Source of the DNA: Streptomyces griseus
Lineage (GTDB): Bacteria > Actinomycetota > Actinomycetes > Streptomycetales > Streptomycetaceae
Length of the DNA: 64,000 nucleotides
NCBI RefSeq assembly: GCF_900460065.1
Contig: NZ_UAVD01000010.1
Span: forward strand, 103,844-167,843
Direction: 5' to 3'
The notes beneath the pieces were generated by a model that did no database searches, was not told the origin of the DNA, and was given only the letters and a program-made list of their open reading frames with translations. Shown here piece after piece: positions 16,864 to 25,368 of this stretch (within the stretch, counting starts at the first letter, position 1; every line of letters begins with the position of its first letter). A program made the translations under genes and the position numbers.

Positions 16864-18138
16864 ATGGATAGTTCACTGGCAATCTCTGGTGGGCCACGTC
16901 TGTCCAACCGCGAGTGGCCACGTTGGCCACAGCCGGGTGACCGCGCGCTGAAAAGCCTCGAAGACGTCCTGACAAGCGGGCGTTGGACCATTAGCTGCGC
17001 CTATCAGGGCCGGGATTCGTATGAGCGTCAATTCGCGTCCGCATTCGCGGACTACTGCGGCTCGGCGATGTGCGTGCCGATATCGACGGGAACCGCTTCG
17101 CTGGCCATCGCCCTGGAGGCCTGCGGGGTCGGCGCCGGCGACGAGGTGATCGTCCCCGGACTGAGCTGGGTGGCCTCCGCCTCGGCCGTTCTCGGCATCA
17201 ACGCCGTCCCCGTGCTGGTGGACGTCGACCCGGCCACGTACTGCCTGGACCCGGCGGCCACCGAGGCGGCGATCACGGAGCGGACCCGGGCCATCACCGT
17301 GGTGCACGCCTACTCGGCCGTCGCGGACCTGGACGCGCTCCTGGACATCGCCCGGCGGCACGGCCTGCCGCTGATCGAGGACTGCGCACACGCGCACGGC
17401 GCCGGGTTCCGCGGCCGTCCGGTGGGGGCGCACGGTGCCGCGGGAGTCTTCAGCATGCAGGGCAGCAAGCTGCTGACCTGCGGCGAGGGCGGTGCGCTGG
17501 TGACCGACGACGCGGACGTCGCGCTCCGTGCGGAGCACCTGCGCGCGGACGGACGGGTGGTGCGGCGCGAGCCGGTGGGCGTGGGCGAGATGGAGCTGGA
17601 GGAGACCGGCCGGATGATGGGCAGCAACGCCTGCCTGTCGGAGTTCCACGCGGCGGTACTGCTGGACCAGCTCGAACTGCTCGACGGGCAGAACGCCCGC
17701 CGGACCCGGGCGGCCGACCACCTCACCGACCGGTTGAGCGAGCTGGGGATGACGGCCCAGGCGACGGCCCCGGGGACGACCGCCCGCGCCTACTACCGCT
17801 ATCTGGTGAGGCTGCCCGACGAAGTGCTGGCCGTGGCGCCGGTGGAACGGTTCGCGCACGCGCTCACGGCCGAACTGGGCTTCGCGGTGACCCAGACCCA
17901 CCGTCCGCTGAACGACAACCCGCTGAACCGCCCCTCGTCGCGCAGGCGGTTCGCCACCGACGCCCGCTACCTGGAGCGGGTGGACCCGTCCCGGTTCGAC
18001 CTTCCGGCCGCCAAGCGCGCCCACGAGAGCGTTGTGAGCTTCAGCCACGAAGTGCTCCTGGCTCCGCTCGACGCCATCGACGACATCGCCCGGGCGTTCC
18101 GGAAGGTCCTGGACAACGTCCGGGAGGTTTCCCGCTGA
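16864..18138 (+). CDS. stsC: StsC, L-glutamine:scyllo-inosose aminotransferase
   Basis: 424 aa PLP enzyme of the DegT/StrS family, catalysing the first transamination to scyllo-inosamine. The PLP lysine is in FSMQGSKLLTCGEGGALVT (about residue 202); VPISTGTASLAIALEA near 77 binds the PLP phosphate; LIEDCAHAHGAGF near 172 contains the PLP-ring Asp. ATG at 16864, with CGAGGGAAATC upstream. The first 60 or so codons use many A/T third positions, unlike the rest. Monocistronic on the plus strand; it ends 6 nt from the convergent stsD stop. Confidence 0.93.
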   Translation: MDSSLAISGGPRLSNREWPRWPQPGDRALKSLEDVLTSGRWTISCAYQGRDSYERQFASAFADYCGSAMCVPISTGTASLAIALEACGVGAGDEVIVPGLSWVASASAVLGINAVPVLVDVDPATYCLDPAATEAAITERTRAITVVHAYSAVADLDALLDIARRHGLPLIEDCAHAHGAGFRGRPVGAHGAAGVFSMQGSKLLTCGEGGALVTDDADVALRAEHLRADGRVVRREPVGVGEMELEETGRMMGSNACLSEFHAAVLLDQLELLDGQNARRTRAADHLTDRLSELGMTAQATAPGTTARAYYRYLVRLPDEVLAVAPVERFAHALTAELGFAVTQTHRPLNDNPLNRPSSRRRFATDARYLERVDPSRFDLPAAKRAHESVVSFSHEVLLAPLDAIDDIARAFRKVLDNVREVSR

Positions 18139-18144
18139 GGTGGG

Positions 18145-18789
18145 TCACCGCACGTAGGGCAGCGCGTAGTCGCGCAGCGTCCGCGCGAGCCGGTCGCCGA
18201 GGACCTCCGGGGCCGGCACGTGCAGGGTGAGCATCCCCAGCCCGGCCCCCACCCGCAGGACCGGAACACGGTCGTCGATGAGCAGGGTCTCGGCGGCCGT
18301 CGCACGGCACCGGCGCAGGGCCTCGGTGAAGAACGACAGCGCCGGTTTCACCCGGCCCGTGCGCCAGGACGAGCACACCGTGTCGAACAGCGCGAAGTGG
18401 CCGTGCGCCTCGTCCTTCAGCCGGTCCCACTGCTCGGCCTCGTTGTTGGTGAGCACCAGCTCCATCTCCGGTCGCTCCGCGCGCAGTTCGCGCAGGACGC
18501 GGAAGCTCTCCCCGTACGCTCGGACGCTGTCCAGGTAGGCGCCGTCCAGCCAGCGCGCCTCCGCCGGGGTGAGGACGGGCGGTCTCCGCCCGTTCGCACC
18601 GAGCCCGGCGAGCACCTGGTGCACATGGCGCTCGCCGCTCTCGTAGCCGGGCGCCGCCGCCTGGACGCTCCGGGCGAACGCCGCCCGGTCCACGCCGTAG
18701 CGGTCGGCGACCCGGTCGAGGAAGTCCGTCTCCTCGTTGATGTTGTTGTAGAGCACCCCGCCGGCGTCCACGAACAGCGTTCGGATCAC
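18145..18789 (-). CDS. stsD: StsD, HAD-superfamily phosphatase
   Basis: 214 aa. Starts MIRTLFVDAGGVLYNN, the HAD motif I, with DAG where DxD is usual (only the nucleophile Asp present). LVLTNNEAEQW near residue 107 fits motif II (Thr), KPALSFF near 145 motif III (Lys) and LLIDDRVPVL near 166 motif IV (DD). GTG at 18789 with GAAGAGGGA upstream. Last gene of stsG-F-E-D. Proposed role is in the N-methyl-L-glucosamine branch, perhaps a sugar-phosphate phosphatase or mutase; not proven to my knowledge. The missing second Asp of motif I deserves notice. Confidence 0.85.
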   Translation of the reverse strand: MIRTLFVDAGGVLYNNINEETDFLDRVADRYGVDRAAFARSVQAAAPGYESGERHVHQVLAGLGANGRRPPVLTPAEARWLDGAYLDSVRAYGESFRVLRELRAERPEMELVLTNNEAEQWDRLKDEAHGHFALFDTVCSSWRTGRVKPALSFFTEALRRCRATAAETLLIDDRVPVLRVGAGLGMLTLHVPAPEVLGDRLARTLRDYALPYVR

Positions 18790-18824
18790 GGCACGTCCCT
18801 CTTCCCGCGCGACTCGGTGGCGAT

Positions 18825-19817
18825 TCATCTGAACCGGTGTTCCAGGAGCGGCGCGTAGCAACCGCCGTCCGTGTGCGCCCAGGAGACGAGCATCCGGTAC
18901 GGCTCCCAGTCCGGGTACGCCTCCCGGCCCGGCTTGGCCAGCTCGCGTTCCAGGCCCCAGGTCTCCAGCTGGATCGAGTAGCCGGTCAGCAGGTCCACCT
19001 CGGCGTCGGTCCGCAGGTGCGGACGGGCCAGTTCGTCCACCGCCTCCCGCAGCCGTTCCCGGTCCTCCCGTTCCCGGGTGGCGGGTTCCCCGTCCAGCGG
19101 TGCGTAGGCCGTCTTGACCAGTTCGTTGACGTCCAGTTGTACGGGCGCGAGCACCGCGAACTCGAAGTCCAGCAGGGCCACCACGTCCGTGCCGTCCCAC
19201 AGGGCGTTGACCGGGGAGAGGTCACCGTGGTTGAGCACCCGGGGGGCGTCGGGCAGCGCCTCCCAGAACCGGTCGAGCGCCGCGCTCAGCCGGGTGTGTT
19301 CGGCTGCCGTGAGCACGCCCGAGGCCCGCAGCCGTCGCAGGCCGCCTTCGGCCTCGGCCGGTTCCCGCGCGTAGAAGGGGTTACGGGGGCGGGCGACGGC
19401 CTCGACCGCGGCCGGGGCCACGCGGTGCGCCGCCTCGGCCCGGTCCCACAGCCGGCGGATCGCGGCGACGCGTTGCGCTCCGTCGAGGTCGGGCCACGCC
19501 TCGTCCAGGCTGACCGCGGCGATCTCCCGGGTGACCACCCACTCGAAGCCGTTGGTCTCGCCCGAGTCCAGGACCGCCGGATAGCCCACTTCGGCGGGCA
19601 GCAGCCGCGCCAGCCGGGTCTCCCGCACCAGGTCCTGGGCGGCGGCGGAACCAGCGACCCGGACGGCCAGCCCGCCGCCCAGCCAGGTGGCGTTGGTCCA
19701 TCCGGCCGCGCGGCGGGCGATCGCGAAGTCCACGTCGTGCCGGCGGAAGACCTCGGCGGCCACGGCGGTCCGCGCGGCCCGGGCCGCGCGGGCCGTACCG
19801 GTGGTGGCGCCGGTCAT
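18825..19817 (-). CDS. stsE: StsE, aminoglycoside-phosphotransferase-family kinase
   Basis: 330 aa. Kinase fold with LNHGDLSPVNALW near residue 203 (catalytic Asp and Asn) and VVALLDFEFA 16 residues later (metal Asp). Proposed second kinase of the streptidine branch or a hexosamine kinase. The ATG at 19817 overlaps the stsF stop by 4 nt (ATGA), so translation is coupled to stsF; an upstream in-frame extension into stsF has no support. It lies 35 nt upstream of stsD. Paralogous in type, but not closely, to StrN and StrA. Confidence 0.88.
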   Translation of the reverse strand: MTGATTGTARAARAARTAVAAEVFRRHDVDFAIARRAAGWTNATWLGGGLAVRVAGSAAAQDLVRETRLARLLPAEVGYPAVLDSGETNGFEWVVTREIAAVSLDEAWPDLDGAQRVAAIRRLWDRAEAAHRVAPAAVEAVARPRNPFYAREPAEAEGGLRRLRASGVLTAAEHTRLSAALDRFWEALPDAPRVLNHGDLSPVNALWDGTDVVALLDFEFAVLAPVQLDVNELVKTAYAPLDGEPATREREDRERLREAVDELARPHLRTDAEVDLLTGYSIQLETWGLERELAKPGREAYPDWEPYRMLVSWAHTDGGCYAPLLEHRFR

Positions 19818-20503
19818 CCGTGTGCCATCAGCCGCAGCGAGACGACCAGGCGCAGCGGGTCGGGCGCGCCGGGCAGGCGCAACAGCGGCGGCACCTCGTG
19901 CCACATGCGGGGTCCGAGCAGCCGGGCGTCACCGTCACGGTCGTACAGCGGCTCCAGGTATCCCTGGCGCAGGATGCGCATGGAGCCGACGGAGTTGTAA
20001 CAGAGCGGGAACTGGAGGTTGAAGCGGTCGAGGTCGGTGTCCTCCTCGGCGCCGTGCGGCCCGATGTAGTCGCCCTCGCGGTAGGCGAGCAGGAAGACCC
20101 GCTCGTAGTGGAGCTTCCGGCCGGTGATCTCGTCGACCACGGGCACCAGTTGGGAGGCGGCGTGTTCGGCCCAGTCGAGCAGGCCGTGGTCGCGGAAGAC
20201 GGTGGTGACGCGCTCCGTGTGGGCCGGCGAGTCGGACTTGGCGTCGATGCGCAGCATGCGGAAGCCGTAACCGAGCGACCCGCCGCCGGAGTCGTGCTCC
20301 TGGGCGTCGAGCACGGGCTCCTCGCTCAGCTGCCGGTAGGCGGACAGGGCCGCGGCGCGGAGCGCGGTGACGTCGACCACCTGCGGAATCTGGGCACACC
20401 GGTGGGCGGCGTAGTGGGCGCGGAGGCCGTCGATGCCGAGTTCGGCGCCGGAGGTGCGGAACTCGTCGGTGGAGAGCTTGGGGCGGACTGCGTCGGTTTC
20501 CAC
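19814..20503 (-). CDS. stsF: StsF, Fe(II)/2-oxoglutarate-oxygenase-like protein
   Basis: 229 aa from GTG at 20503, which has GAGAGG 6-7 nt upstream; an in-frame GTG at 20521 has no site. The C-terminal half reads like the prolyl-hydroxylase type: YREGDYIGPHG near residue 133 (first His), RFNLQFPL, then MWHEVPP near 205 (second His) and LRLVVSLR near 220 (2-oxoglutarate Arg). The usual H-x-D is replaced by HGAEED, so the iron-ligand Asp may be a Glu/Asp further along or absent. Second oxygenase-like protein of the cluster beside StrG. Function unproven; context is the N-methyl-L-glucosamine genes. Confidence 0.8.
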   Translation of the reverse strand: METDAVRPKLSTDEFRTSGAELGIDGLRAHYAAHRCAQIPQVVDVTALRAAALSAYRQLSEEPVLDAQEHDSGGGSLGYGFRMLRIDAKSDSPAHTERVTTVFRDHGLLDWAEHAASQLVPVVDEITGRKLHYERVFLLAYREGDYIGPHGAEEDTDLDRFNLQFPLCYNSVGSMRILRQGYLEPLYDRDGDARLLGPRMWHEVPPLLRLPGAPDPLRLVVSLRLMAHG

Positions 20504-20566
20504 GGGGACCCTCTCTTTCACAGATGGTGGTCGCGATGGGGTACGGGTGCGGCCGGGCCGGGCTGC

Positions 20567-21328
20567 TCAGGCGGTGCCGAGCACCATGAGGCGGCGACTG
20601 CTGACGGTGAAGGTGCCGCCGGTCTCGTCCATGACCCGAGCGTGGGAGAAACCTGCGCTCCTGAACCACTCGAGGATCTCGGGGGCCGTGAACATGCGGA
20701 CGCTGTAGCGGGCCCGCACCACCTTGTCGTCCCGGATGGTGAGCTTCTCGGCGTAGTAGCGGCTGGCCTCGGCGTCCAGTTCCTGGATGTCGACGGCCAT
20801 GTCCTGCCCCCGGCGCAGGATGTCGACGTGCATCTCGTGATTGGCCAGCACGCTCGGGATGTGCCGGTACGGGGAATGCATATCGAGCAGGAAACGGCCG
20901 CCGGGGCGCAGTGCGCGACGATAGCGCCGCAGAATATCCCGGTCGGTTTCGTCGTCGAAGTATCCGAAGGAACTGTACCAGGAGACGGCCGCGTCGAATT
21001 CGGCGGAGAAGGACATCTCACGCAGGTCGACGTGGCGGTAATCGACCTGGACCCCCATGCTTTCGGCTTCTTTCCGGGCCATCGAGAGGAATCTCTCATC
21101 GCGGTCGACGCCGACGACCCGATAGCCCCGCGAGGCAAGCACGTTGGCGTGCCGGCCGTGCCCGCAGGGAGCATCCAGCAGATCCATTCCCGCGTCGAAT
21201 CCGCCGAGCTCGACCATGTTCGACGCTTCCTTCTCACTCAGCTCAGGGGTGAGGTCGGGAAGGTCGAAGTAATCGTAGTCGTCACCGAAAAGGTGATCCC
21301 AATCCACATGCGGCTTCCTTGGATTCAT
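20567..21328 (-). CDS. stsG: StsG, SAM-dependent methyltransferase
   Basis: 253 aa class I methyltransferase. SAM motif I is DLLDAPCGHGRHANVL (about residue 49), with VVGVDRDERFLSMA following and an acidic end to strand 2; the FDAAVSWYSSFGYF segment near 108 is typical of small-molecule methyltransferases. Best candidate for the N-methylation of the L-glucosamine unit of streptomycin. ATG at 21328 with CAAGGAAG upstream. Leads stsG-stsF-stsE-stsD. The 5' third has more A/T-ending codons than the rest. It lies 70 nt downstream of the strW stop, on the same strand. Confidence 0.88.
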   Translation of the reverse strand: MNPRKPHVDWDHLFGDDYDYFDLPDLTPELSEKEASNMVELGGFDAGMDLLDAPCGHGRHANVLASRGYRVVGVDRDERFLSMARKEAESMGVQVDYRHVDLREMSFSAEFDAAVSWYSSFGYFDDETDRDILRRYRRALRPGGRFLLDMHSPYRHIPSVLANHEMHVDILRRGQDMAVDIQELDAEASRYYAEKLTIRDDKVVRARYSVRMFTAPEILEWFRSAGFSHARVMDETGGTFTVSSRRLMVLGTA

Positions 21329-21398
21329 ATGGCTCAGGCTAGGACCGCAGCCGCGTCGGCCGCAATGGCTTCATGAGCCGTCCCGGGTACGCCTTATT

Positions 21399-23141
21399 TC
21401 ATTCGCCGTGCCAGGCCCGCCACAATGCGGCGTAGGCGCCGTTCGCTGCCAGGAGTTCGTGGTGGCTGCCCAGTTCGGTGACATGGCCCTTTTCGACGAC
21501 CGCGATCCGGTCGGCGTCCTCGGCGGTGTGCAGCCGGTGCGCGATGGCGATGACCGTGCGGTCCCCCAGGACGGCGGCCATGGCCCGCTCGGCGTGCCGA
21601 GCCGTGGCGGGGTCGAGCAGCGCGGTGGCCTCGTCGAGTACGAGGGTGTGCGGATTGGCGAGCACGAGCCGGGCCAGCGCCACCTGTTGGGCCTGGGCGG
21701 CCGTGAGATCGTGCCCGGTGGAGCCGACGAGGGTCTCCAGGCCGTCCGGCAGCGCCGCCGCCCAGCCGGCCGCGCCGACCACCTCCAGGGCCCGGCCCGC
21801 CTCCGCGCTGTCGGCTTCCGGCCGGGCGAGGGTGAGGTTCTCGCGGAGGGTGCCGCGGAAGATGTGGTGCTCCTGGGTGACCAGGGCGATGCGGCTGCGG
21901 AGCCCTCCCGTGCTCAACTCGACCAGCGGGACCCCGCCGACGCGGACCGCGCCGGACCCCGGGTGGTAGATGCCCGCGAGCAGCTTGCCGAGCGTGGACT
22001 TGCCGGAGCCCGAGGGGCCGACGACCGCCAGCCGTTCGCCCGGCGCGAGGTCCAGGTCGATGCCGTGCAGGACGTCGAGTCCGGGCTCGTAGGAGTAGGT
22101 GACGGCGCTGGCGGTGAGGTCCTGGCCCGTGGGCCGGGCGCCGGTGGGCTCGCGGTCGGCGGGCAGCTTGCTCACGCCGAGCACGCGGGCCAGGGAGGCC
22201 GAGCCGATCTGCAGTTCGTCCGTCCAGCTCAGTATGTCGTCCAGCGGGAAGATCAGCTGGCGGACGTAGAGCGTCGCGGCGACCACCTGGCCGAGCGAGG
22301 CCAGGCCGTGGGTGTGGAGGAGTCCGCCGATCGCCAGGGTGGCCACCAGCGGCACGGCGTAGCTGAGCTCCACCGTCAGGTACCAGGAGCTGCGCAGCCA
22401 CATGGTGTGGCGCTCGGCCCGGTAGGCCTCCGCGAGGTCGCGGTCGAGCGCCTGCCGGCGCCGGCGCTGGAGTCCGAACGCTTCCGCGGTGCGGGCCCCG
22501 GGCACCGTCTCGGCCAGGCTGTCGCCGAGCGCCACGTAGCTCGCTCCCCGACGGCGGTAGGCGGCCCCGGAGCGGCGCAGGTACCAGCGCGTGCCGACCC
22601 ACAGCAGCGGGACGACGAGCAGGCTCGGGAGGGCGGTGAGGGGGCCGACCAGGAGCAGGGCTCCGAAGGTGAAGAGGCAGGTCAGCGCCGCGATCAGGGT
22701 TTCCGGCGCGGCGTAGCGGACGGTGTTGGTGAGGGCCTCGGTGTCGCGTGAGGCCCGGGTGAGCAGATCGCCGGGTTCGGCGTCCTCCACGGTGGACAGG
22801 GGCAGGGCCACCACCCGGTCGACGAAGTCCTCACGCACCTCGGCGGTGACCTTCTCGCCGAAGCGGCAGGAGCGCTGGACGGCCCAGAAGGTGAGCGCGG
22901 CCTGGGAGACCAGGGCGATCAGGAGGCCGAGGCCGAGCAGGTTGACGGTGGCGACGGTGGTGCCCCCGGTCACGGCGTCGATGAGCCGCCCGATCAGCCA
23001 GGGGGCGAGCAGCGCGCACACCGCGGCGAGTCCGTGCAGCGTCAGCATCCAGCCGAGGTCGCCGCGGTGACGGCGGGCCAGCTCGCGCGCGTGGGAACGT
23101 ACTTCCGCCGCGTCGGCGACGGGAAGCGCCGCTCTGCTCAT
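21399..23141 (-). CDS. strW: StrW, ABC exporter half-transporter
   Basis: 580 aa: six-helix transmembrane domain (residues about 30-330) plus ATP-binding domain (about 350-580). Walker A GPSGSGKS near 380. The signature loop reads GHDLTAAQAQQ instead of LSGGQ, and Walker B is TLVLDEATALLD. A degenerate signature with intact Walker A/B in one half and the reverse in the partner is typical of asymmetric heterodimeric exporters. ATG at 23141 overlaps the strV stop by 4 nt. With StrV it is thought to export streptomycin 6-phosphate. Confidence 0.9.
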   Translation of the reverse strand: MSRAALPVADAAEVRSHARELARRHRGDLGWMLTLHGLAAVCALLAPWLIGRLIDAVTGGTTVATVNLLGLGLLIALVSQAALTFWAVQRSCRFGEKVTAEVREDFVDRVVALPLSTVEDAEPGDLLTRASRDTEALTNTVRYAAPETLIAALTCLFTFGALLLVGPLTALPSLLVVPLLWVGTRWYLRRSGAAYRRRGASYVALGDSLAETVPGARTAEAFGLQRRRRQALDRDLAEAYRAERHTMWLRSSWYLTVELSYAVPLVATLAIGGLLHTHGLASLGQVVAATLYVRQLIFPLDDILSWTDELQIGSASLARVLGVSKLPADREPTGARPTGQDLTASAVTYSYEPGLDVLHGIDLDLAPGERLAVVGPSGSGKSTLGKLLAGIYHPGSGAVRVGGVPLVELSTGGLRSRIALVTQEHHIFRGTLRENLTLARPEADSAEAGRALEVVGAAGWAAALPDGLETLVGSTGHDLTAAQAQQVALARLVLANPHTLVLDEATALLDPATARHAERAMAAVLGDRTVIAIAHRLHTAEDADRIAVVEKGHVTELGSHHELLAANGAYAALWRAWHGE

Positions 23142-24892
23142 GTCGCGGGCTCCTGGGTGCCGGTGTGGAGTGTGGGGGCGGCGGGCTCCTCGCCCGTCTC
23201 CCGCTGGATGACCGCGCGGTACGGCGCGCTGGCGCGCAGCAGTTCACGGTGGCCGCCGGTGGCGGCCACCAGGCCCTCGTGGACGAAGGCGACCTCTCGG
23301 GCGTGGTCGAGCAGCAGCGGGCTGGCGCTGACCAGGACGGTGGTGCGGCCCTCGCGGGCGGCGCGCAGGCTGCGGCCGATCCGGTCCTCGGTGTGGGCGT
23401 CGACGGCCGATGTGGGATCGACCACGACGAGGACGTCGGGGTCGGCGAGCACGGCGCGGGCGAGCACCAGCCGTTGGCGCTGGCCGCCGGAGAAGCGGCT
23501 CCCGACCGCGGTGATCTCGGTGTCCAGCCCCTCGGGCAGCACATCGACGATGTCCTCGGCCGCCGCCACCCGCAGTGCGGCGTGCACCTCGTCGTCGGAT
23601 CTGGTGCCGTGCGGGTCGAGGCTGTCGCGCAGGGAGCCCCGCAGCAGCCGGTAGCGGTTGTCGACGACGAGGATGCGTTCGCGCAGCTCCGCGGTGCGCA
23701 GCTCGGCCAGCGGCAGCCCGGCGTAGCTGACGGGCCCCGCGGTGTAGCCGCCGAGCCGGTCGGCGAGGTGTACGCCTTCGCCCGACGGCGCGACCACGGC
23801 GAGGAAGGAGCCGGGCGTGACCACCAGCCCGGTGCGCTCGTCGATCAGGTCGTGCTCACCGGGCGGGACCGGGGTGCGCCCCAGGGCGGGGTCCTCGGGG
23901 CCGACGGGCAGGGCGAGCACGGTGACCACGCGGCGGGCGGAGACATGGGCGCGGGCGAACCGGTCGGCGGTGTCGACGAAGATGGCGAGCGGCTCGATGA
24001 GGAAGGCCGCGTAGGCGTAGAAGGCCACGAGTTCACCCGGTGAGACCGAGCCGCTCAGTGCCGCGCGGGCGCCGATCCAGGTCACGGTGGCGACCAGGAG
24101 TCCGGGCAACAGCACCTGGGCGGCCCGGATCAGGGCCTCGGCCCCGGCGACCTGGACGCCCGCGGCGCGTACCCGCTGGGAGCGTTCACGGTAGGAGCGG
24201 GCGAAGGAGGTCTCGCCCCCGACTCCGCGCAGCACCCTGAGTCCGGCCACCACATCCGTGAGCCGGGAGGTCAACTCGCCCTGGAGTTCCCGGTAGGCGC
24301 CCTGTCTTTGGTGCAGTGGGCGCAGGGTGTAGCCCATGGTGAGGATGATCGCGGGCAGGGCGACGATCAGGAGGAAGCCGAGCGAGGGTGACTGGTTCAT
24401 CAGGACGACGGCGACCAGCAGGGTGGAGACGAGGGCTCCGAAGGCCCGGCCGACGATGTCGAAGGCGTTGCCGATGGTCGTCATGTCCGAGGTGCCGACG
24501 CTGACGATCTCGCCGTCGTTCACCCGGCGTTCCAGCCCGGCGCCGAGGCTGCCGGCGTGACCGACCACCAGTTGCACCGTGCGGAAACCGGCGGCCAGTG
24601 CGTTGTGCATGCTCAGCCGGCGGCGGATCGTACCGGACACCGCCTGGACCACGCCGAGGCCGAGGAGCACGGCGGACCACCGCAGGACGGTGTCCATGTC
24701 CCCGGGGACGAGCCCGTCGTCGATGGCCTCGCGGATCACCACCGGGATGAGCGCCTGCGAGCCGAGCCAGAGCACGCCGAGGAGGGATGCCGCGATGAGC
24801 GGCCAGGCGATGCGGCCCGCAAGCCACAGCAAGTACCGGGAGGCGGAGCGAATTTCTGGCTTTCCTGCATCTGCGACGGGGAGCGGGCGCAT
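23138..24892 (-). CDS. strV: StrV, ABC exporter half-transporter
   Basis: 584 aa from ATG at 24892: transmembrane exporter domain (about 20-320) then nucleotide-binding domain. The signature SRFSGGQRQRLVLARAVLAD is canonical, but the Walker A position reads APSGEGVH (GxxGxGK/S not met, Lys missing) and the Walker B end reads VVVDPTSAVD, without the catalytic Glu. So StrV supplies the good signature and StrW the good Walker motifs, as expected for one functional ATP site per heterodimer. The StrR operator lies 68 nt upstream of the start. First gene of strV-strW, probably continuing into stsG-F-E-D. Confidence 0.9.
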   Translation of the reverse strand: MRPLPVADAGKPEIRSASRYLLWLAGRIAWPLIAASLLGVLWLGSQALIPVVIREAIDDGLVPGDMDTVLRWSAVLLGLGVVQAVSGTIRRRLSMHNALAAGFRTVQLVVGHAGSLGAGLERRVNDGEIVSVGTSDMTTIGNAFDIVGRAFGALVSTLLVAVVLMNQSPSLGFLLIVALPAIILTMGYTLRPLHQRQGAYRELQGELTSRLTDVVAGLRVLRGVGGETSFARSYRERSQRVRAAGVQVAGAEALIRAAQVLLPGLLVATVTWIGARAALSGSVSPGELVAFYAYAAFLIEPLAIFVDTADRFARAHVSARRVVTVLALPVGPEDPALGRTPVPPGEHDLIDERTGLVVTPGSFLAVVAPSGEGVHLADRLGGYTAGPVSYAGLPLAELRTAELRERILVVDNRYRLLRGSLRDSLDPHGTRSDDEVHAALRVAAAEDIVDVLPEGLDTEITAVGSRFSGGQRQRLVLARAVLADPDVLVVVDPTSAVDAHTEDRIGRSLRAAREGRTTVLVSASPLLLDHAREVAFVHEGLVAATGGHRELLRASAPYRAVIQRETGEEPAAPTLHTGTQEPAT

Positions 24893-24959
24893 TGCGCGAA
24901 GGTACCCGGGTGCCGGCGAAGCGGCCAACCCGGCCGTCCGCCACTCAGCGCATTTTCTG

Positions 24960-24988
24960 TTCGACTGCGTCCGGTAAGCAGTCGAAAG
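24960..24988. promoter_or_regulatory. StrR operator upstream of strV
   Basis: GTTCGACTG-N11-CAGTCGAAA, one mismatch in the last base of the palindrome. It is 68 nt upstream of the strV start codon, and 118 nt from the candidate strU -35 on the other side. Confidence 0.88.
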
Positions 24989-25105
24989 GCCTTCCCGATG
25001 AGGTCCGCGCGTGCTCACCCGAGGGCGTTACGGCGTACGGCGCCGGGTCAGCTCGACGGCCGGCCGCCGTGCGCCTTCCTCGCGCCCTCGGCCGCCCAGG
25101 ACTTG

Positions 25106-25135
25106 TTGCCCACCTTCGTGTGACCGACCTAGCCT
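25106..25135 (+). promoter_or_regulatory. Candidate strU promoter
   Basis: TTGCCC (25106-25111), an 18-nt spacer and TAGCCT (25130-25135). The strB1 candidate promoter has nearly the same elements (ATGCCC, 17 nt, TAGCCT). This is a pattern match only. Confidence 0.4.
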
Positions 25136-25368
25136 CGCGCTTCCATGAGATACTTCGACAGGTATCGGAGATTCGCCATGCAGTTTCACGCCACCCCGCC
25201 GAGGGACGTGCCGTTCCTCGAGCGGCAAGGGCCGGATATCGACCAGGGCCCGGATATCTGCCGCGGATCGCCCGGCCTCTCCTTACGCTCGTTCGGGTTC
25301 TCGAAGTGCCGGGCCCCGCTGCGACGGGTCGCATTCGGGCCCCGGCCGACCGGACTGGCGGGCCGCCG

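Larger units (their letters stand above)
24893..25368. promoter_or_regulatory. strV-strU divergent regulatory region
   Basis: 476 nt without a supported gene. It holds the StrR operator at 24960-24988 close to strV and a candidate strU promoter at 25106-25135. A 75-codon open frame at 25145-25372 overlaps the strU start and lacks a ribosome site, so it is not called. Confidence 0.6.
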
